DNA of 64,000 nt from Axinella damicornis (lineage: Eukaryota > Porifera > Demospongiae > Axinellida > Axinellidae), in assembly GCA_963931865.1 (NCBI GenBank), contig OZ007516.1, forward strand, positions 4,995,897-5,059,896. Reading direction: 5' to 3'. Position 1 is the first letter of the stretch. Every line of letters starts with the position of its first letter. This document shows, piece by piece, positions 52,090-63,394 of this stretch. The notes under the pieces were generated by a model that saw only the letters and a list, made by a program, of their open reading frames with translations, was not told the origin of the DNA and made no database searches. Made by a program: the position numbers and the translations under genes.

Positions 52090-54449
52090 ATGTCGAAGCG
52101 AGGTGTGTTGGTTTTGTAACGTAGGGGTATCTCTTTACATCCAGCTCTACGGGCGTTTTATGGGGTATTTCACTGAATGGCGATATCATGTAAGTCATTA
52201 TTCTAAGTTTGAAATGAAGTGTACTGTTCAACTGTGTAGGGAAGAAGGGGTCATCCGGATCTAAGTTCCGCATATCCCTGGCCATGCCAGTGGGTGCAGT
52301 TATGAACTGTGCAGACAATACCGGCGCCAAGAATCTGTACGTCATTGCTGTGAAGGGGATAAGAGGTCGCCTGAACCGTATGCCGGCTGCAGGAGCCGGG
52401 GATCTGGTGTTGGCTACTGTGAAGAAGGGCAAGCCAGAGCTAAGAAAGAAAGGTGAACCTGAAGTGTGTATGGAGGTTGTTTAGCTCGTAGACCAAAGTA
52501 GAGATGGTTATTTGAGTGTTGATCAGTGGTCAACCTCAGAACATAATTTGATCAACAGTGTTTGTAGGCTATGAAGGAACAACTCAGGATTGAACCATGC
52601 GCATTAGTAGTCCGCATGGCCAGACCACATTCCGCACTGAGGGAAGGGGTTAAGGACAACCATAGAGCAAGACTGTCGCTCAGGAAGTTAATTAGTAGCA
52701 TTAGCATCGTGTAGAGAGGGCTTGCAATTAAACTTTAGCCCGGCTGTACCTCGGCATCCACATGATACCGGGAGTGGACGCCAGGCGTAGCCGGCAAATA
52801 AGCTAGCTGGTCCTGGGACTTCCTTATTTAAGCCATGTTCATATTGCTGCCACTGTTGTTCGTTTTGGCCTTTCAAGGTCTCCTTGCTGTCATGCTGAGC
52901 ATTATCCAGCGCAGTGACAGTCAACAAGAGTACATCATCGTGCACACGATGAAATTCCCCCACCCCCACCCACCCACCCATTTTTTGTACAGTATGCAAC
53001 AAAAACCTGGCAAGAGTCTGGAAATGAGGCTAGGGAGAGGCTCCAATGGTCAATAATGATAGCTTTGTTTTTTCTCTTTTAGTAATGCCAGCTGTGATTG
53101 TGAGACAACGAAAACCGTATAGACGAAAAGATGGTGTGGTGTTATATTTTGAAGGTAAGTTGTTCTACCGTATGTACAGTTGTGGTCAAAATAAAGTTTA
53201 CGTTCTGTAATCGTACAACGATCGTGCAACGATCGTCGTACGGTACGAAAACGGTTCAGAAAACGGTGTTAAATTATTATTACGTCAGCGTTTATGCGCA
53301 CCGTTTTTACGGTACGCAAGCGTAATAAAAGGTTTAACGCTTACAGCGGATGCAGCCTATGTCCGACGCGGTTCTACCTGGGTTATGTTTTAGACCCTGG
53401 ATCTCTCTCCCTGCTGTTCTTTGTTCGATGTCCGCAGCTATCGCAGAACCGGAGATACAGCGGCAACGCGATCGATCGCTGCCGAAACCCCGCCCACCAA
53501 GGCGAAAGTTGTTGGAACTTGCATATCCTTCGAAAGGTTTGGCTGATTTTTAGATATGCCTTATTGGAAGGCATTGACTATACGCTGGCGTTTGCCCCTT
53601 GTCTGAAGTTTACTTGTAACCGGAGATATAGGTCGAAAAGCCTTGCCGCTTACTCGCGACGGCGATAATTGCTGAGTCAGCAACCGTTTTACGAAAGATT
53701 GCGTAATAACGGAACGGAACGTAGAACGATCGTAGAACTATCGTAGCACGATCACGGAACGTAAACTTTATTTTGACCGCTACTGTATGTTGTGTTGTCA
53801 GAGTTTATCGTTGCCTCATCTCGACTCCTTGCAGACAACGCTGGAGTAATAGTGAATAACAAAGGAGAAATGAAAGGTACAGTTGTACCATGTGCAGGTT
53901 CTGATAGTTTCATTCCCAAGGTGGTCTAGGAATGGTCTGTGGACCATACTGAGTAGCCTCGGTCCCAGGCTCATTCGCGAGAAAAGCTGTCGACGTCCGG
54001 TGCCTTGATCTGGCAGAACCAAGCAGACTGCAGAACAAAATCACATGAACACGATTATTTGGTAGGACCTTCATTGTCATGCTAACACACGAATTGTAGA
54101 CTCGGAACTGAACGTTCAAGGACAGAGTAACTCTCAATGGTTGGCGAAAGGCAGTTGACAGGGTGTGCGAGCTAGGGGGCCACTGGTCTGATCCTGCTGT
54201 TTACTGTGGTTTGTTTGTGGGACGATCTCACTCATTGTTTGTCACCGACAGCTTTTCTTGCGAATGTTACCAGGCTCCCTTCTCCCCCAGTTTTTGAGGA
54301 GAAAGCCTAGGACTAAGGCTACGTACTGAGAAGATAGAATTTCAACCGTTCCTCACTCTTCTCCAGGTTCTACTGTTACTGGCCCTGTTGCTAAGGAGTG
54401 TGCAGACTTGTGGCCCCGTATCGCTTCCAACGCACCCAGTATAGCCTGA
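52090..54449 (+). CDS. RPL23: Ribosomal protein L23 (uL14), 60S subunit
   Basis: Exons 52090-52102, 52240-52452, 53083-53154, 53835-53876 and 54367-54449 join to exactly 423 bases (140 residues, as in other animals). Landmarks: a tiny first exon MSKRG, then [52 protein letters not shown], the conserved RKPYRRKDG and [19 protein letters not shown], and the end [15 protein letters not shown]. All introns are GT..AG. uL14 sits at the subunit interface of the large subunit and contacts bridge and initiation/anti-association factors. Intron 3 carries a Tc1/mariner-like MITE, and intron 4 a CCTCGTTCCCAGGC-type element. Identification is secure. Confidence 0.98.
53177..53785. mobile_element. Tc1/mariner-like MITE in RPL23 intron 3
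   Basis: TA|CAGTTGTGGTCAAAATAAAG at the left and CTTTATTTTGACCGCTACTG|TA at the right. CAGT-G-GGTCAAAA termini with TA duplication are typical of Tc1/mariner. The 609-bp interior contains many ACGATCGT-like steps and no intact transposase. Confidence 0.85.
53955..54321. mobile_element. Element related to 21648-22190, in RPL23 intron 4
   Basis: Begins TAGCCTCGGTCCCAGGCTC and ends near 'gagaaagcctaggactaaggcta'. It shares 'aagcagactgcagaac', 'gacaggtgtgcga'-like and 'gttaccaggctcccttctcc' segments with 21648-22190. Confidence 0.65.
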
Positions 54450-55467
54450 GGGGACAGACCGGTCTTCTGTTGGAATGCTTATGCACATGTACATGTTGAA
54501 ATGTACCTTTATGAAAATTCATTCACTGCATGTTGATTTGTATACTTGTGGCTGGGATTAAGTATTGTGCTTGTCTCAACCCAGGGAAGGGGTCTTGGAG
54601 TGGGTGGTTACTGTGCTGTCTCAACCCACGGGAAGGGGTCTGGGAATAGCTAGGGGTTAGACAACATGTTGCATGCTGTGTTGTCTCAACCCAGGGAAGG
54701 GGTCTCGGAATGAGTTGCAGTGCACGTGTGTGTGTATGATTGAATGACAGTGTTGGGAGGGTCATACATGTAGTGCGGTAGAGGCCCTACTGAAAGGAGG
54801 GGTGTGTCTCTCAAATCCAGGGAAAGGATCTTGGAACGATCGACAGTTACAGACACGAGACGGGATAACTGGTACACAAGAAAACCAATGGTGAACATGT
54901 ACATGCAGCTACGTGACATTGAGTGAATGCCACACGTTTATAATGGTGGAAAGAGTGTTGGCAATTCGGCATGGAACTAAAACGTTCATCCCTCTTCAAA
55001 ATTTCATTGACTGATCTGTGGGGTATGAACAGTAGAAAAAGTGAAGTACGAGACGAGTATGAAAATGGCCGTTATCTGATTCTGCTTTGCCGTGTTCACA
55101 CATGGATGCGTAAACAAGGTTCTCTTGGTAGCGCCAATACGAGTCTGCACTCCTAGTACTACACATCACTTGCTAGTTCAAACAATGGTCCAGGAATTTA
55201 GATTAGCAGAGCCCCTCATAAAATGAAATCCAACTGTATTACGTAGCAAAGGAGCACAATAAACAATTAAGTTTCCCGCAAAGAGATAGTTCCACAACTA
55301 CGGTAGTGGAGGAACAGCTAGACCATGGCAACGCAGAATCAGATTGCTGCTGGCATTGGCTGTACTGTATTAGACTAAGCAACTACGCAACCTGGAGTAC
55401 AAGTGAGACCTAGTGAGACAAGCATCAGCTGCCATTGAATGAACTTTTGCCTTGTGCAAGTACTTAG
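54450..55467. other. Intergenic RPL23-PRIM1, short tandem repeats
   Basis: 'tctcaacccagggaaggggtct' (or a close variant) occurs about four times between 54568 and 54835, spaced 50-110 bases apart. Otherwise there is no supported exon. The ORF at 54971-55156 has no splice or homology support. Confidence 0.5.
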
Positions 55468-58400
55468 TCACACGATTTGGTTACGCCAATGCAGCTGCTC
55501 TATAGCACTACAAGCTCTAGAGACATGCTGTACAATACCTTTTTCCCTCCGTTTGCTGGTGTCTTGAATGAGTGGGATTAGGAACCGCTTGTTGAAGTAC
55601 GCCATATACGGATTGAGAGAAGTCTTCATGTATGCTAGAACGGGAAGGACGCTAGTTTGAAGGTACACATCACACACACACACAGTTTCATTTTACTCGA
55701 GTCCAGTGACTAGATTGGACATGAGGCTCTGCAATTAGTCATTCATGTCCTCAGCCATCGTGAGACTTCATACTTCATTATGTCATTTTCCTGGGTTCTG
55801 CGTGAGCTGAAAGGGTGGGACAGGGGGAGGTGGGTGGGTGCACCCAAAGGGTGCAAACAGCATCGCTGATTAATGGGTGTGGTAAGAGTCACGTATATGC
55901 TCAGGATGGTTGAAATAACCTCTGAGAGCAGTTTCGAGTCCAAGGGAACATCATTTTAAGGAAATGGGCAAGCTGAAATAACCTCTGAGAGCAGTTCGAG
56001 TCCAACAGGCCAAGGGAACTGAAATTAGGCTACAGTTAAGGAAATGGGCATGTGCAGTCCCAGTGCTCTAAATCACTGGGGGTTTGGTTGTTGCTAGTGC
56101 TCGGCAGTCGTACATACTGTAGCTTACCCAATCTCTGAGGTCTATCCCCGTCAGGCTTCTTGTGTTCAAACTCCTCACAGATTTGACTGGAGGTGGGAAT
56201 GTAAAGCTACCGTCATTATGCATACCAACAGACCATAAGTCTTGGCATATGTGACCAGAATTTGCCAACCCTCACCATATGAACCTAATTTTGCATAGCG
56301 GTCATGTTTGTTCCCGGTTGTCAGACTGTCGCTGGGCGTCCATATCCTCGGCACAGAGTAAATTGCTTCTGTTGCGGTTACCATATCGTACCTTCACTGA
56401 TGTCCCAGCCACATCGCAACTGTGCCTTTACACATCAACGTTCACAGGCAGTGATGCCCCCTGTTCGCTCTTCAACTGTACTGAGTGTGCTTTCGAGCTA
56501 GCTGCCATGCCATGCATTAACTGTTCTAATCACTAATTGTGTGATGAATAATGAATGATAGGAAATGAGTTCCTGGAAATTATCCGTACGTTGAGACTTG
56601 GAATTTTGAAGAAAGGACGCATAATTAGAGCACGATAGTCACCTGATGGTAGGGACAGCAAATGGGTCAAAATCCTCCAACCTCTTCAGATCAATTGGTA
56701 CACACACTCTTCCTGTAGGGAGGCATAATTAAATCAGATGGGTCAGTAACTACCGCTTTGTGCTATTATATCCCTCTTACCAGTTTTTGGATGGACACAG
56801 AATGGGCTCTTAAGAAGATGGTTAATAGCCTTAGAGACGTTTACATCCAAACGAGGGTATGACCACTGAAGCTTGATGATATCCAGAATAAGCCTTTTGT
56901 CCTGCATGAGAAGGGGAAGATGGAGAGGTGAGAGGAGGGAGGAGGATGGTTAGAGGGGAGGAGGGAGAGGTCCAATGGAGTGTGGAGAGGACAGGGTCCG
57001 GAGAAGGAAGAAGAGGAAAATTGTGAGGTGAGAGGAGAGGGTCCAAGGGAGGTGGGAGGGGTTGAGAGGACAGGGTCCAAGGGAGGAGGATGAACTGAGA
57101 GGCGAGAGAAGTGGGTCCAGGGATGGGGGAGAAGAGGACGGTTGTGAGGTGGTCCAGGGGAGCGGGGAGGAGAGAGGAGCGAGATGGAGTAGTAAAGAAA
57201 TCAGCTCGATAGACTTACCTTTATCTCAGAGTACAATCTGCTCCATCTTTCAGTGGAAGTCATCGTTGGGTTATCTTTCCACTCTCTGTCCAGCATCTCT
57301 CTCACTCCTGAATCAGGAACTAGAGCCAGCATTTTCCCCCATCTCTCCGGCGTTGCTAGGAAATCCTGCTCTCTTAGCAACTCCAGCCATTGTTTGTTAA
57401 CAACCGTCAGCGCCGAGCTGTAGTGGTGATGCAGTGATGACATCATCTTCATTACTGATGTACTAATGATTTTGTAGTGATGACATCACTATGCATCATG
57501 TAATGGACTACAGCACACTGTACTACGATTAAGAGGAGTGCTGAGCACATCACACTCATTTGGCAAGCTGCATTGAACCCTAGAATAGCATGAGCGTAAG
57601 TGTACTGCCAAGCTCTAACGAGAAGTACCGTATATTGGGTTATTTTCGTGTTGAATAACGTTCGCGTAATAATTATTCGTGTTGAAAAATTTTCGCGAAC
57701 TCAAGCAAAGTGAACTCGCGCGAATACGTGTCAAGCCATAGCGCTATTACGATGGAGGAGTACGAACGAGAATGCTGCGTTCGAGGCTACCATGTGTATC
57801 AGGAGATCTGGGAGGCAGCTGTTGGGGAAGTGCTTGAGTGTGACCGAGAACCAAGAAACTGTACTGATAGACACACCGTGGCTGTGTTGAAGGACAGCGT
57901 CATAAAAAAATTCACGAGATAAATTTTCGCGATTGGAGGCATTCGCGAAAAAATTTAACAACAAAAATAACCCAATATACGGTACTCACCTGATGGACGG
58001 ATGTAGCGGTATTTTCAACTTGACTTTCTGTTGCTGCTGCTCCCCTCCCCTGACAAGAGTAAGGTACTCTACGATGGCCACCCTCGCATCCTGTGACAGC
58101 TGAATGGCTTCTTGGTCGCACACCCAGCAGTGGACACCACGGCGACCGCTGAACACCCAGAGGAGATGCTTGAAACCAAAGTCCTCTGAGATGGGAGGGA
58201 AGAGAATTAGGGGTGAATCATGCTAGCAGATCGTGGTGAGAGAAGATAGATGAATCAGGTGTGTGTGTGTAGGGTAAACTCTTTCCTCCACAGTACAATA
58301 AGCTAGGGGCTCTTGTACATGTGTTGGGTGCAAAACCACATAGATGATAAACAGCGTACATCCCCCACTTTGGTGGACATGTAGGGTGCACTACCAATGG

Positions 58401-58664
58401 GGGCTCTTTCATTAGGGTACGGTACCAGTACTACAAACACAAATACACACACACACATATATTATACATACACACAATATACACACACCTCTCAAAGCTC
58501 TGTCAAGTATCTTGATAGCGATGATCATGAACCTCCAGCACAGCTGACAGATTTTTGCATCGCTGCAACATGTGCGGATGTCATCATAATCAGTCATGTC
58601 GATATCAAACACCAGCTCCTTTCTCAGAGCTTTGAAGCTGGACTGCTGCACCCTGTTGCGCATG
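55468..58664 (-). CDS. PRIM1: DNA primase small (catalytic) subunit, 5' end missing
   Basis: Synthesises the RNA primer in the DNA polymerase alpha-primase complex. Exons in transcript order: 58489-58664, 57990-58185, 57219-57462, 56781-56901, 56643-56712, 56128-56186 and 55468-55634, with consistent phases. Catalytic acidic motif [11 protein letters not shown]; zinc cysteines in [11 protein letters not shown]; nucleotide-binding [12 protein letters not shown]; later FDPFAVPT, carrying the third Asp; [19 protein letters not shown] and [10 protein letters not shown] are also diagnostic. About the first 100 residues (expected FPYSQYYRW region) should lie in or beyond the N gap; I did not find them to 64000. 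The C-terminus is uncertain: exon 7 may run to the stop at 55468 or splice out at 55539. Exon 2's donor abuts a MITE. Confidence 0.93.
55763..56045. mobile_element. piggyBac-like MITE family member, decayed
   Basis: Carries the family core (tgggtgcacccaaagggtgca, gagcagtttcgagtcc) in the last PRIM1 intron, with a tandem duplication of 'gctgaaataacctctgagagcag'. No intact TTAA ends. Confidence 0.55.
56902..57218. other. PRIM1 intron, G/A-rich (GAGAGG)n sequence
   Basis: A purine-rich degenerate repeat (gagaggacagggtcc-aagggagg) fills the intron. On the gene's strand it reads as a long polypyrimidine region. Confidence 0.6.
57628..57982. mobile_element. TA-flanked MITE inserted in a PRIM1 splice donor
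   Basis: TA|CCGTATATTGGGTTATTTTC and AAAATAACCCAATATACGG|TA bound 355 bp. On the PRIM1 strand the exon ends CAG|GTGAG and the next two bases are the TA target duplication, so the element begins seven bases into the intron. Inside is a HIRAN-like ORF (57752-57922, plus). Confidence 0.85.
57752..57922 (+). CDS. Small HIRAN-like ORF carried by the MITE
   Basis: ATG to TAA, 56 residues: [20 protein letters not shown], then [30 protein letters not shown] and a short basic end. It matches the first half of the HIRAN domain pattern (a DNA 3'-end binding fold in HLTF/Rad5), including REPxNxxD. It lies antisense to PRIM1 and fully inside the transposon. A decayed relative is at 2390-2575. Whether it is translated is unknown; it may be a relic of a longer element protein. 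Confidence 0.5.
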   Translation: MEEYERECCVRGYHVYQEIWEAAVGEVLECDREPRNCTDRHTVAVLKDSVIKKFTR

Positions 58665-58679
58665 CTGGGCTGGGCGTGG

Positions 58680-58708
58680 GGGGAGGGGGGGGGGGGGGGG
58701 GGGGGGGG
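58680..58708. repeat. Poly(G) tract beside the assembly gap
   Basis: G-rich run just upstream (in gene sense) of PRIM1 exon 58489-58664. Together with the following GGAAGG sequence it probably caused the sequencing gap. Confidence 0.9.
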
Positions 58709-58748
58709 AAGGGAAGAGGAAGGGGGGAAGGAGAAGGGAGGAAGGAGT

Positions 58749-58948
58749 NNNNNNNNNNNNNNNNNNNNNNNNNNNNNNNNNNNNNNNNNNNNNNNNNNNN
58801 NNNNNNNNNNNNNNNNNNNNNNNNNNNNNNNNNNNNNNNNNNNNNNNNNNNNNNNNNNNNNNNNNNNNNNNNNNNNNNNNNNNNNNNNNNNNNNNNNNNN
58901 NNNNNNNNNNNNNNNNNNNNNNNNNNNNNNNNNNNNNNNNNNNNNNNN
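58749..58948. other. Assembly gap (200 N)
   Basis: Exactly 200 N, likely a fixed-size placeholder. The PRIM1 5' exons may lie in it. Confidence 0.99.
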
Positions 58949-59182
58949 CAAATGCTTCTATCTGGATAGCTATGGTGTGATGCATGTCAAGGCGGTTCTA
59001 GTTATGTCCTATTATCAGTTTGTTAGTTCCACCCTTTTCGAAATTACATGTGACTTTGGCATTGACGATCGGTTGTGCATGTGCCATACATCAGCAAGGC
59101 TCAACAAACAGCACCGGGATAAGTATTTCATGAATACACTCTATTTCTGATAGGGTGGAAGGCAGCGCAACTACATACGTAC

Positions 59183-59428
59183 CAATAATGATTGTGACCA
59201 TTAGAGGATTATTCACACTTCCCCAAACCTTAGAAAACTCCACTCTCTCCCTGCCACATGCTCTAAGGTACTTTTGCAAGACATAGTTGTTGTTTTTTGT
59301 GAACTGTGAGGCAGTAAAAATCTGTCTGAAACCGTGGTTTGTGGTTTTTGCCAAACCATGTACTATAGCAGAATCAAAATTACCATAGCCATCAATATAG
59401 ATCGCTCTCTGATACTTTAAGCAGAAAA
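59183..59428 (-). CDS. Unassigned internal exon, 81 codons
   Basis: Strong acceptor (ccatcctccag) and donor (ATTG|GTACGT), phase 1 at both ends, open throughout. Product includes YQRAIYIDGYGNFDSAIVHG, FRQIFTASQFTKNNNYVLQK and YLRACGRERVEFSKVW. It is not PRIM1 and I do not recognise it. A possible upstream first exon lies at 63006-63066 (ATG, MAGKKFSKILRQPPGN, donor GTAAGA, also phase 1), which would make a gene on the minus strand. That join is speculative. Confidence 0.4.
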
Positions 59429-59962
59429 CTGGAGGATGGTGGTGGCTTGGGAATGATGTAGTCATTCCATTACATCTTGATGAAGAGGACAACATCCTCA
59501 GAACAACTAGCCTCGTTCCAAGGACCCCACCCAGCTTTTTCTCACTTGCAATGCCGAAAACCTGGGAGGGCTGATACACAATCTATTGTTGTAGTCAACA
59601 CATTTAATGGAAAGGAAATGGTGACATTTCTGGTGTTGTTTGGATTCAACCAACTATGCATGCAATGCTTTGTGTAAATATGACAGTCACCCCCCGCTAG
59701 CTAGATGCGTGTGGTAAGCTACCTGCTTCGTTCTTCTTTCTGTAATGAGCCCTCATGTGCCCACGCACAATCAAACCCTTTCTATTAGCCTTTCTATCCC
59801 TATGTTGCTCTATGTACCAGGCACTCCCTGACTACAAGCAATCAAAAGCTGTAGGCAGGGGCCTGGGGATGAGGCTGAGGAACAAGACATCATCATCTGT
59901 GTGCAATAATTCCATCAGTGACATAATATGTGGTTATCTTGAGTTGTATTCTCTTATTGCAG

Positions 59963-60048
59963 ACATAATTGATGGAAGAGGTTTGCAGATATTCCTACTG
60001 CATGAAGATGTTTCCCTTCAGTACTACATCCCAGCTGTTGCCAGATAG
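59963..60048 (+). CDS. Candidate terminal exon
   Basis: Acceptor ttctcttattgcag, then IIDGRGLQIFLLHEDVSLQY and YIPAVAR-stop. Coding-like composition and a good acceptor. No upstream exon was joined and the family is unknown. Confidence 0.3.
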
Positions 60049-60233
60049 CCTATTACAGTACATGAAACATGATTATAACCTATTGGATATAATATTATTC
60101 CCAAGTGTTTGTGAAATTTGTGTGAAACATAATGTCCTGTTGCCGTAGACATAGTGTATACCCCCTTTAGAGATTTAAGGACCCAGACCCCGGCCCCGGG
60201 GCCCAAAATGGCACACTGCCGTGCACTTTTCAA

Positions 60234-60235
<2 letters not shown>

Positions 60236-60266
<31 letters not shown>
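60236..60266. repeat. Poly(C) tract
   Basis: About 30 C residues following 'tttcaatg'. Produces a false polyproline ORF. Confidence 0.9.
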
Positions 60267-60377
60267 TGAACTTTCTCTATGTACATGCCCCCTCTTGTGA
60301 TATTAAACCATGGCTAAGTATACAAGGAGATCTTCAGGGCATTCATAACATGCATACCACCTTGCAGTATTGTGAAT

Positions 60378-60475
60378 TTAAGGTAGCATTATACCTTTAC
60401 CGTTAGGGTACCTTTAACCGTCGGGGCCCCGACGGTTAAAGGTACCCTAACGGTAAAGGTATAATGCTACCTTAA
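60378..60475. repeat. 98-bp perfect palindrome
   Basis: Arms of 49 bases with no loop, centred on GGGGCCCC at 60423-60430. The outer ends are TTAAGGTAGC and GCTACCTTAA. No mismatch by eye. Confidence 0.9.
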
Positions 60476-61615
60476 TTCCAACTTCACCCACTGCTCACTT
60501 TGGGGTTGCATGGTATGGCCTTGCTATAGACCTCATGGCGGTTAAGTGAGTGAGCAGATATATACCTGATTATGCAAGGTTTTTTGTGTACGCATCTAGC
60601 AGTTGCCCCTTTCCCATGCATGGGCACTTAATTTTATTCAGGCTGGATGCTGAGGTGGTGCTGAGGAATAATATTCAAACTTGGCTCCCTGGCCATGGCC
60701 TCAGTTCAGAGTACTGTGACTCCCGGCCCACATCATGACTAGCCTCGTTCCCGGAGGCTACATCATGAATACAAGTTGCATGTGTACAGTTTACGTGTTG
60801 GTATATTGCACATGCACTTGTAACTGGTAGCCATGGTAACCATGGTCTGTGTTACAGGACTCTGGGGATAAAATTAATGTTTACTAAAACTATGGTATTG
60901 GAAGACGTCATTCCTCATGCAGCACTGAGGAATGACCCACTTTATAGTTTACGAATACTTTCAACTCCCAGACCACACTTGTTTACTTAATATAGTTATC
61001 CCCAGAATATGAATTGATTATCCATGTGGGGGCAATTCATGCATACGCACTTGTACCTAGTAACCATGGTCGGATCAAGTTACAGTATACTCTGCATGCA
61101 GATGTCATTCATCATGCATGCAGCTCTGAGAAATGATGTTTACAAATAGTTTTCAACATACTTTCAAACTCCCAGACCACATGCAGTTGTTCCCACCAGA
61201 GTAGCTACTGTAAGTCACGGACTACCAACTGAAAGAACAAACCTTCTATCAGAACAACTTTACTGTGTGTACATAGCTACTTGTTGTATACGTGATCAAT
61301 TGCAATGTACGTGGTGCAAAATCCATGGCTTAATGAATGAGCTAACTGTGTGTGATTAATATTGGCGTATACGTAGTTCTATACTTCAATCCTGAAACCC
61401 TGAGCAATAATGGAAGTATCATTAATACAGTCATGCGTTTAAACTGGCAAGTTGAGTTTGCACACTGTGTCAGGGACTTCTTGATTTTACGCCAGTGGAA
61501 TTATGTTCACTGGACTGCATTTATATGCTGACTTGCTTGCCTAATTTTGTTATCCCTACGTCTCCATACATTTCTTTCTTTTTTTTCACATGCTTGAGTT
61601 CTCTCACATATATAG
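60476..61615. other. Intergenic, nothing firmly recognised
   Basis: A CCTCGTTCCCGGAGGCTAC fragment lies at 60734-60752. An approximate direct repeat (ccatggt...gcatgcag...cactttcaaactcccagacc) occurs at about 60830-60975 and 61065-61185. No supported exon. Confidence 0.4.
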
Positions 61616-61713
61616 ATCTAGAGCAGCCAAAGTCTGTAACAGACTTCCTTAGCAAGTTGATGTCAGTGTTGTCCTCGAAATTCGTCTTTTCAAAGTTCAA
61701 AATGAAAGGCTGA
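61616..61713 (+). CDS. Candidate terminal exon, 33 residues
   Basis: A pyrimidine-rich acceptor (ttcttttttttcac...tatag) precedes LEQPKSVTDFLSKLMSVLSS and KFVFSKFKMKG-stop, a plausible amphipathic, basic C-terminus. Phase 1 start, as for 59963-60048. No partner exon; family unknown. Confidence 0.3.
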
Positions 61714-63005
61714 TTGCAACTGATCCAGAAGCTGTAGCATGAGTGCATGGGTAGTTGCAAGAGCTTGTGAGACTTGGGTTAAACACTGGTCATGCAGTGT
61801 AAAATGCTGCAGTTTTGTGCAGAAAGTGATGTAATTTTGAGCTGGCACATCTGAAGAAAGGAGGAAGATGAGGACCTGGAGGACGAAGAAGATTGAAGAA
61901 GGAGGAGGAGATGAATGGTACATTGCTACTAAGCCATGTGTTATACATGACATTGTTCAGTTGTTGTCGTATCCACTCTATCCCTACCTTAATGCAATAG
62001 CCTCATGATTGTATCATAGTTCTATAATAGTGTCTGAGAGGTAATTACAGTGCTAAGAGTTACGTATTACTAGCTTCAGTGGGATAGGTATCATAATTAT
62101 GTCGGCTACTCTAGAAAAAGACAAACAAACGGGAGATATTTATCCATGCGCGAGTCTGGGTGAACGCAATCGCAAGCGCATTGCGTCCGACCGGACATAA
62201 TCAGCTATGATCACGTCCACCGGACACAGCGACCGGACGCAATTCGCAACTGACAACGGGACGATCATACTGGGAAGTTGGGTAGTTTATTAGTACAGCA
62301 AGCTGTAGCGTGCAATTTGACTTCACTATATAGACAGCTCACTAATCTGACCCTCCCCTCATGCATATGAATTGCGGCTACGGGCGTGAACGGAATTCGA
62401 AGCGGGGCTTGCATTCGAGTAATCAGTCTTTGCATAAAAGCATCGATACCATGCCATAATTTAGTAGTGACGAAGCAGACCATGGCGTCTTCGTAACATC
62501 ACTACGGTGAGTGCATTTATGTCACCTATTGATGTAGCCTAGGCCTATGTGTAGTTGGGCTTGCAATTGCTGCCGCGCTCCACCATCCATCTGGTGGGGA
62601 TCCGAGCGACCTTACGTTTTGTCCAAATTTTGTATAGCGTATCAAATTTCGTCATGCGCAAGTTCATAGATCCATGCGCAGGTCGCTATTATGCCACTTT
62701 CCTTTGTCAGATATGGAGCAGCGTCCGACGACGGCAATTGATCGCGGTACCGCGTTATATCATACTCCAGACGGCCAGTCGACCCATGCATGCACAAGTG
62801 CATGGCACGTTTAATTCGCAGATCGTGTAGGTGTAGTTACCTGGTCGACTCCAAATCCTTCGGGCACCTATAACAAGTACAGGTGTTTGAAATCGCCAAA
62901 TTTCGGAAGTGCATCATTCCCGATTTTCACCGATTCGCGAATTATTAGGCTACTTTTCCAACCAGCCTTCGTTTGCACCTGACCGACGGTAACCAGCGAT
63001 CTTAC
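61714..63005. other. Intergenic, nothing recognised
   Basis: No supported exon. 62150-62260 contains repeated 'gaccggac' steps. The ORF at 62868-63149 has no homology support. Confidence 0.3.
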
Positions 63006-63394
63006 CACTGTGAGAGAGGTTCCCAGGAGGCTGCCGCAGAATCTTCGAGAATTTTTTGCCTGCCATGTACGGCGATGCACTGCAACTCCAAGAACATGAT
63101 ATGAACTGGAGCAATGCAATGCTGCAAAAAGACTATATATGATATGCATGCTGCAGGCTTGTAATTATTCTACCCACTTAGCTACGTGCATCAAGGATCT
63201 CCATGGTACCCCGAGAATTTGACGGCCAAATACATTTGCCTCTGCCGCGTCAATATAGCTATTGGTATCCCCTCGGCGATTGTAGTATACGTCCTGTGGA
63301 TTGCCCAGGTCATGCATCTGAATGATTACTTTTCCGGCCCGTGCGGTAGCTACCGTTGGCTTCGTCGACACCGCATGCGAACTTTCATTACAAG

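Noticed and set aside
52453..53082. A snoRNA in RPL23 intron 2
   Set aside because: Ribosomal-protein introns often host snoRNAs, but I could not find convincing box C/D or H/ACA elements here.
55468..55539. Tail after REKG in the last PRIM1 exon as certain coding sequence
   Set aside because: GTATTG at 55538 could be a donor and the residues beyond it do not resemble known primase C-termini, so it is left as uncertain.
58412..59150. Long ORFs across 58749-58948
   Set aside because: They run through N residues; only the PRIM1 exon 58489-58664 is supported.
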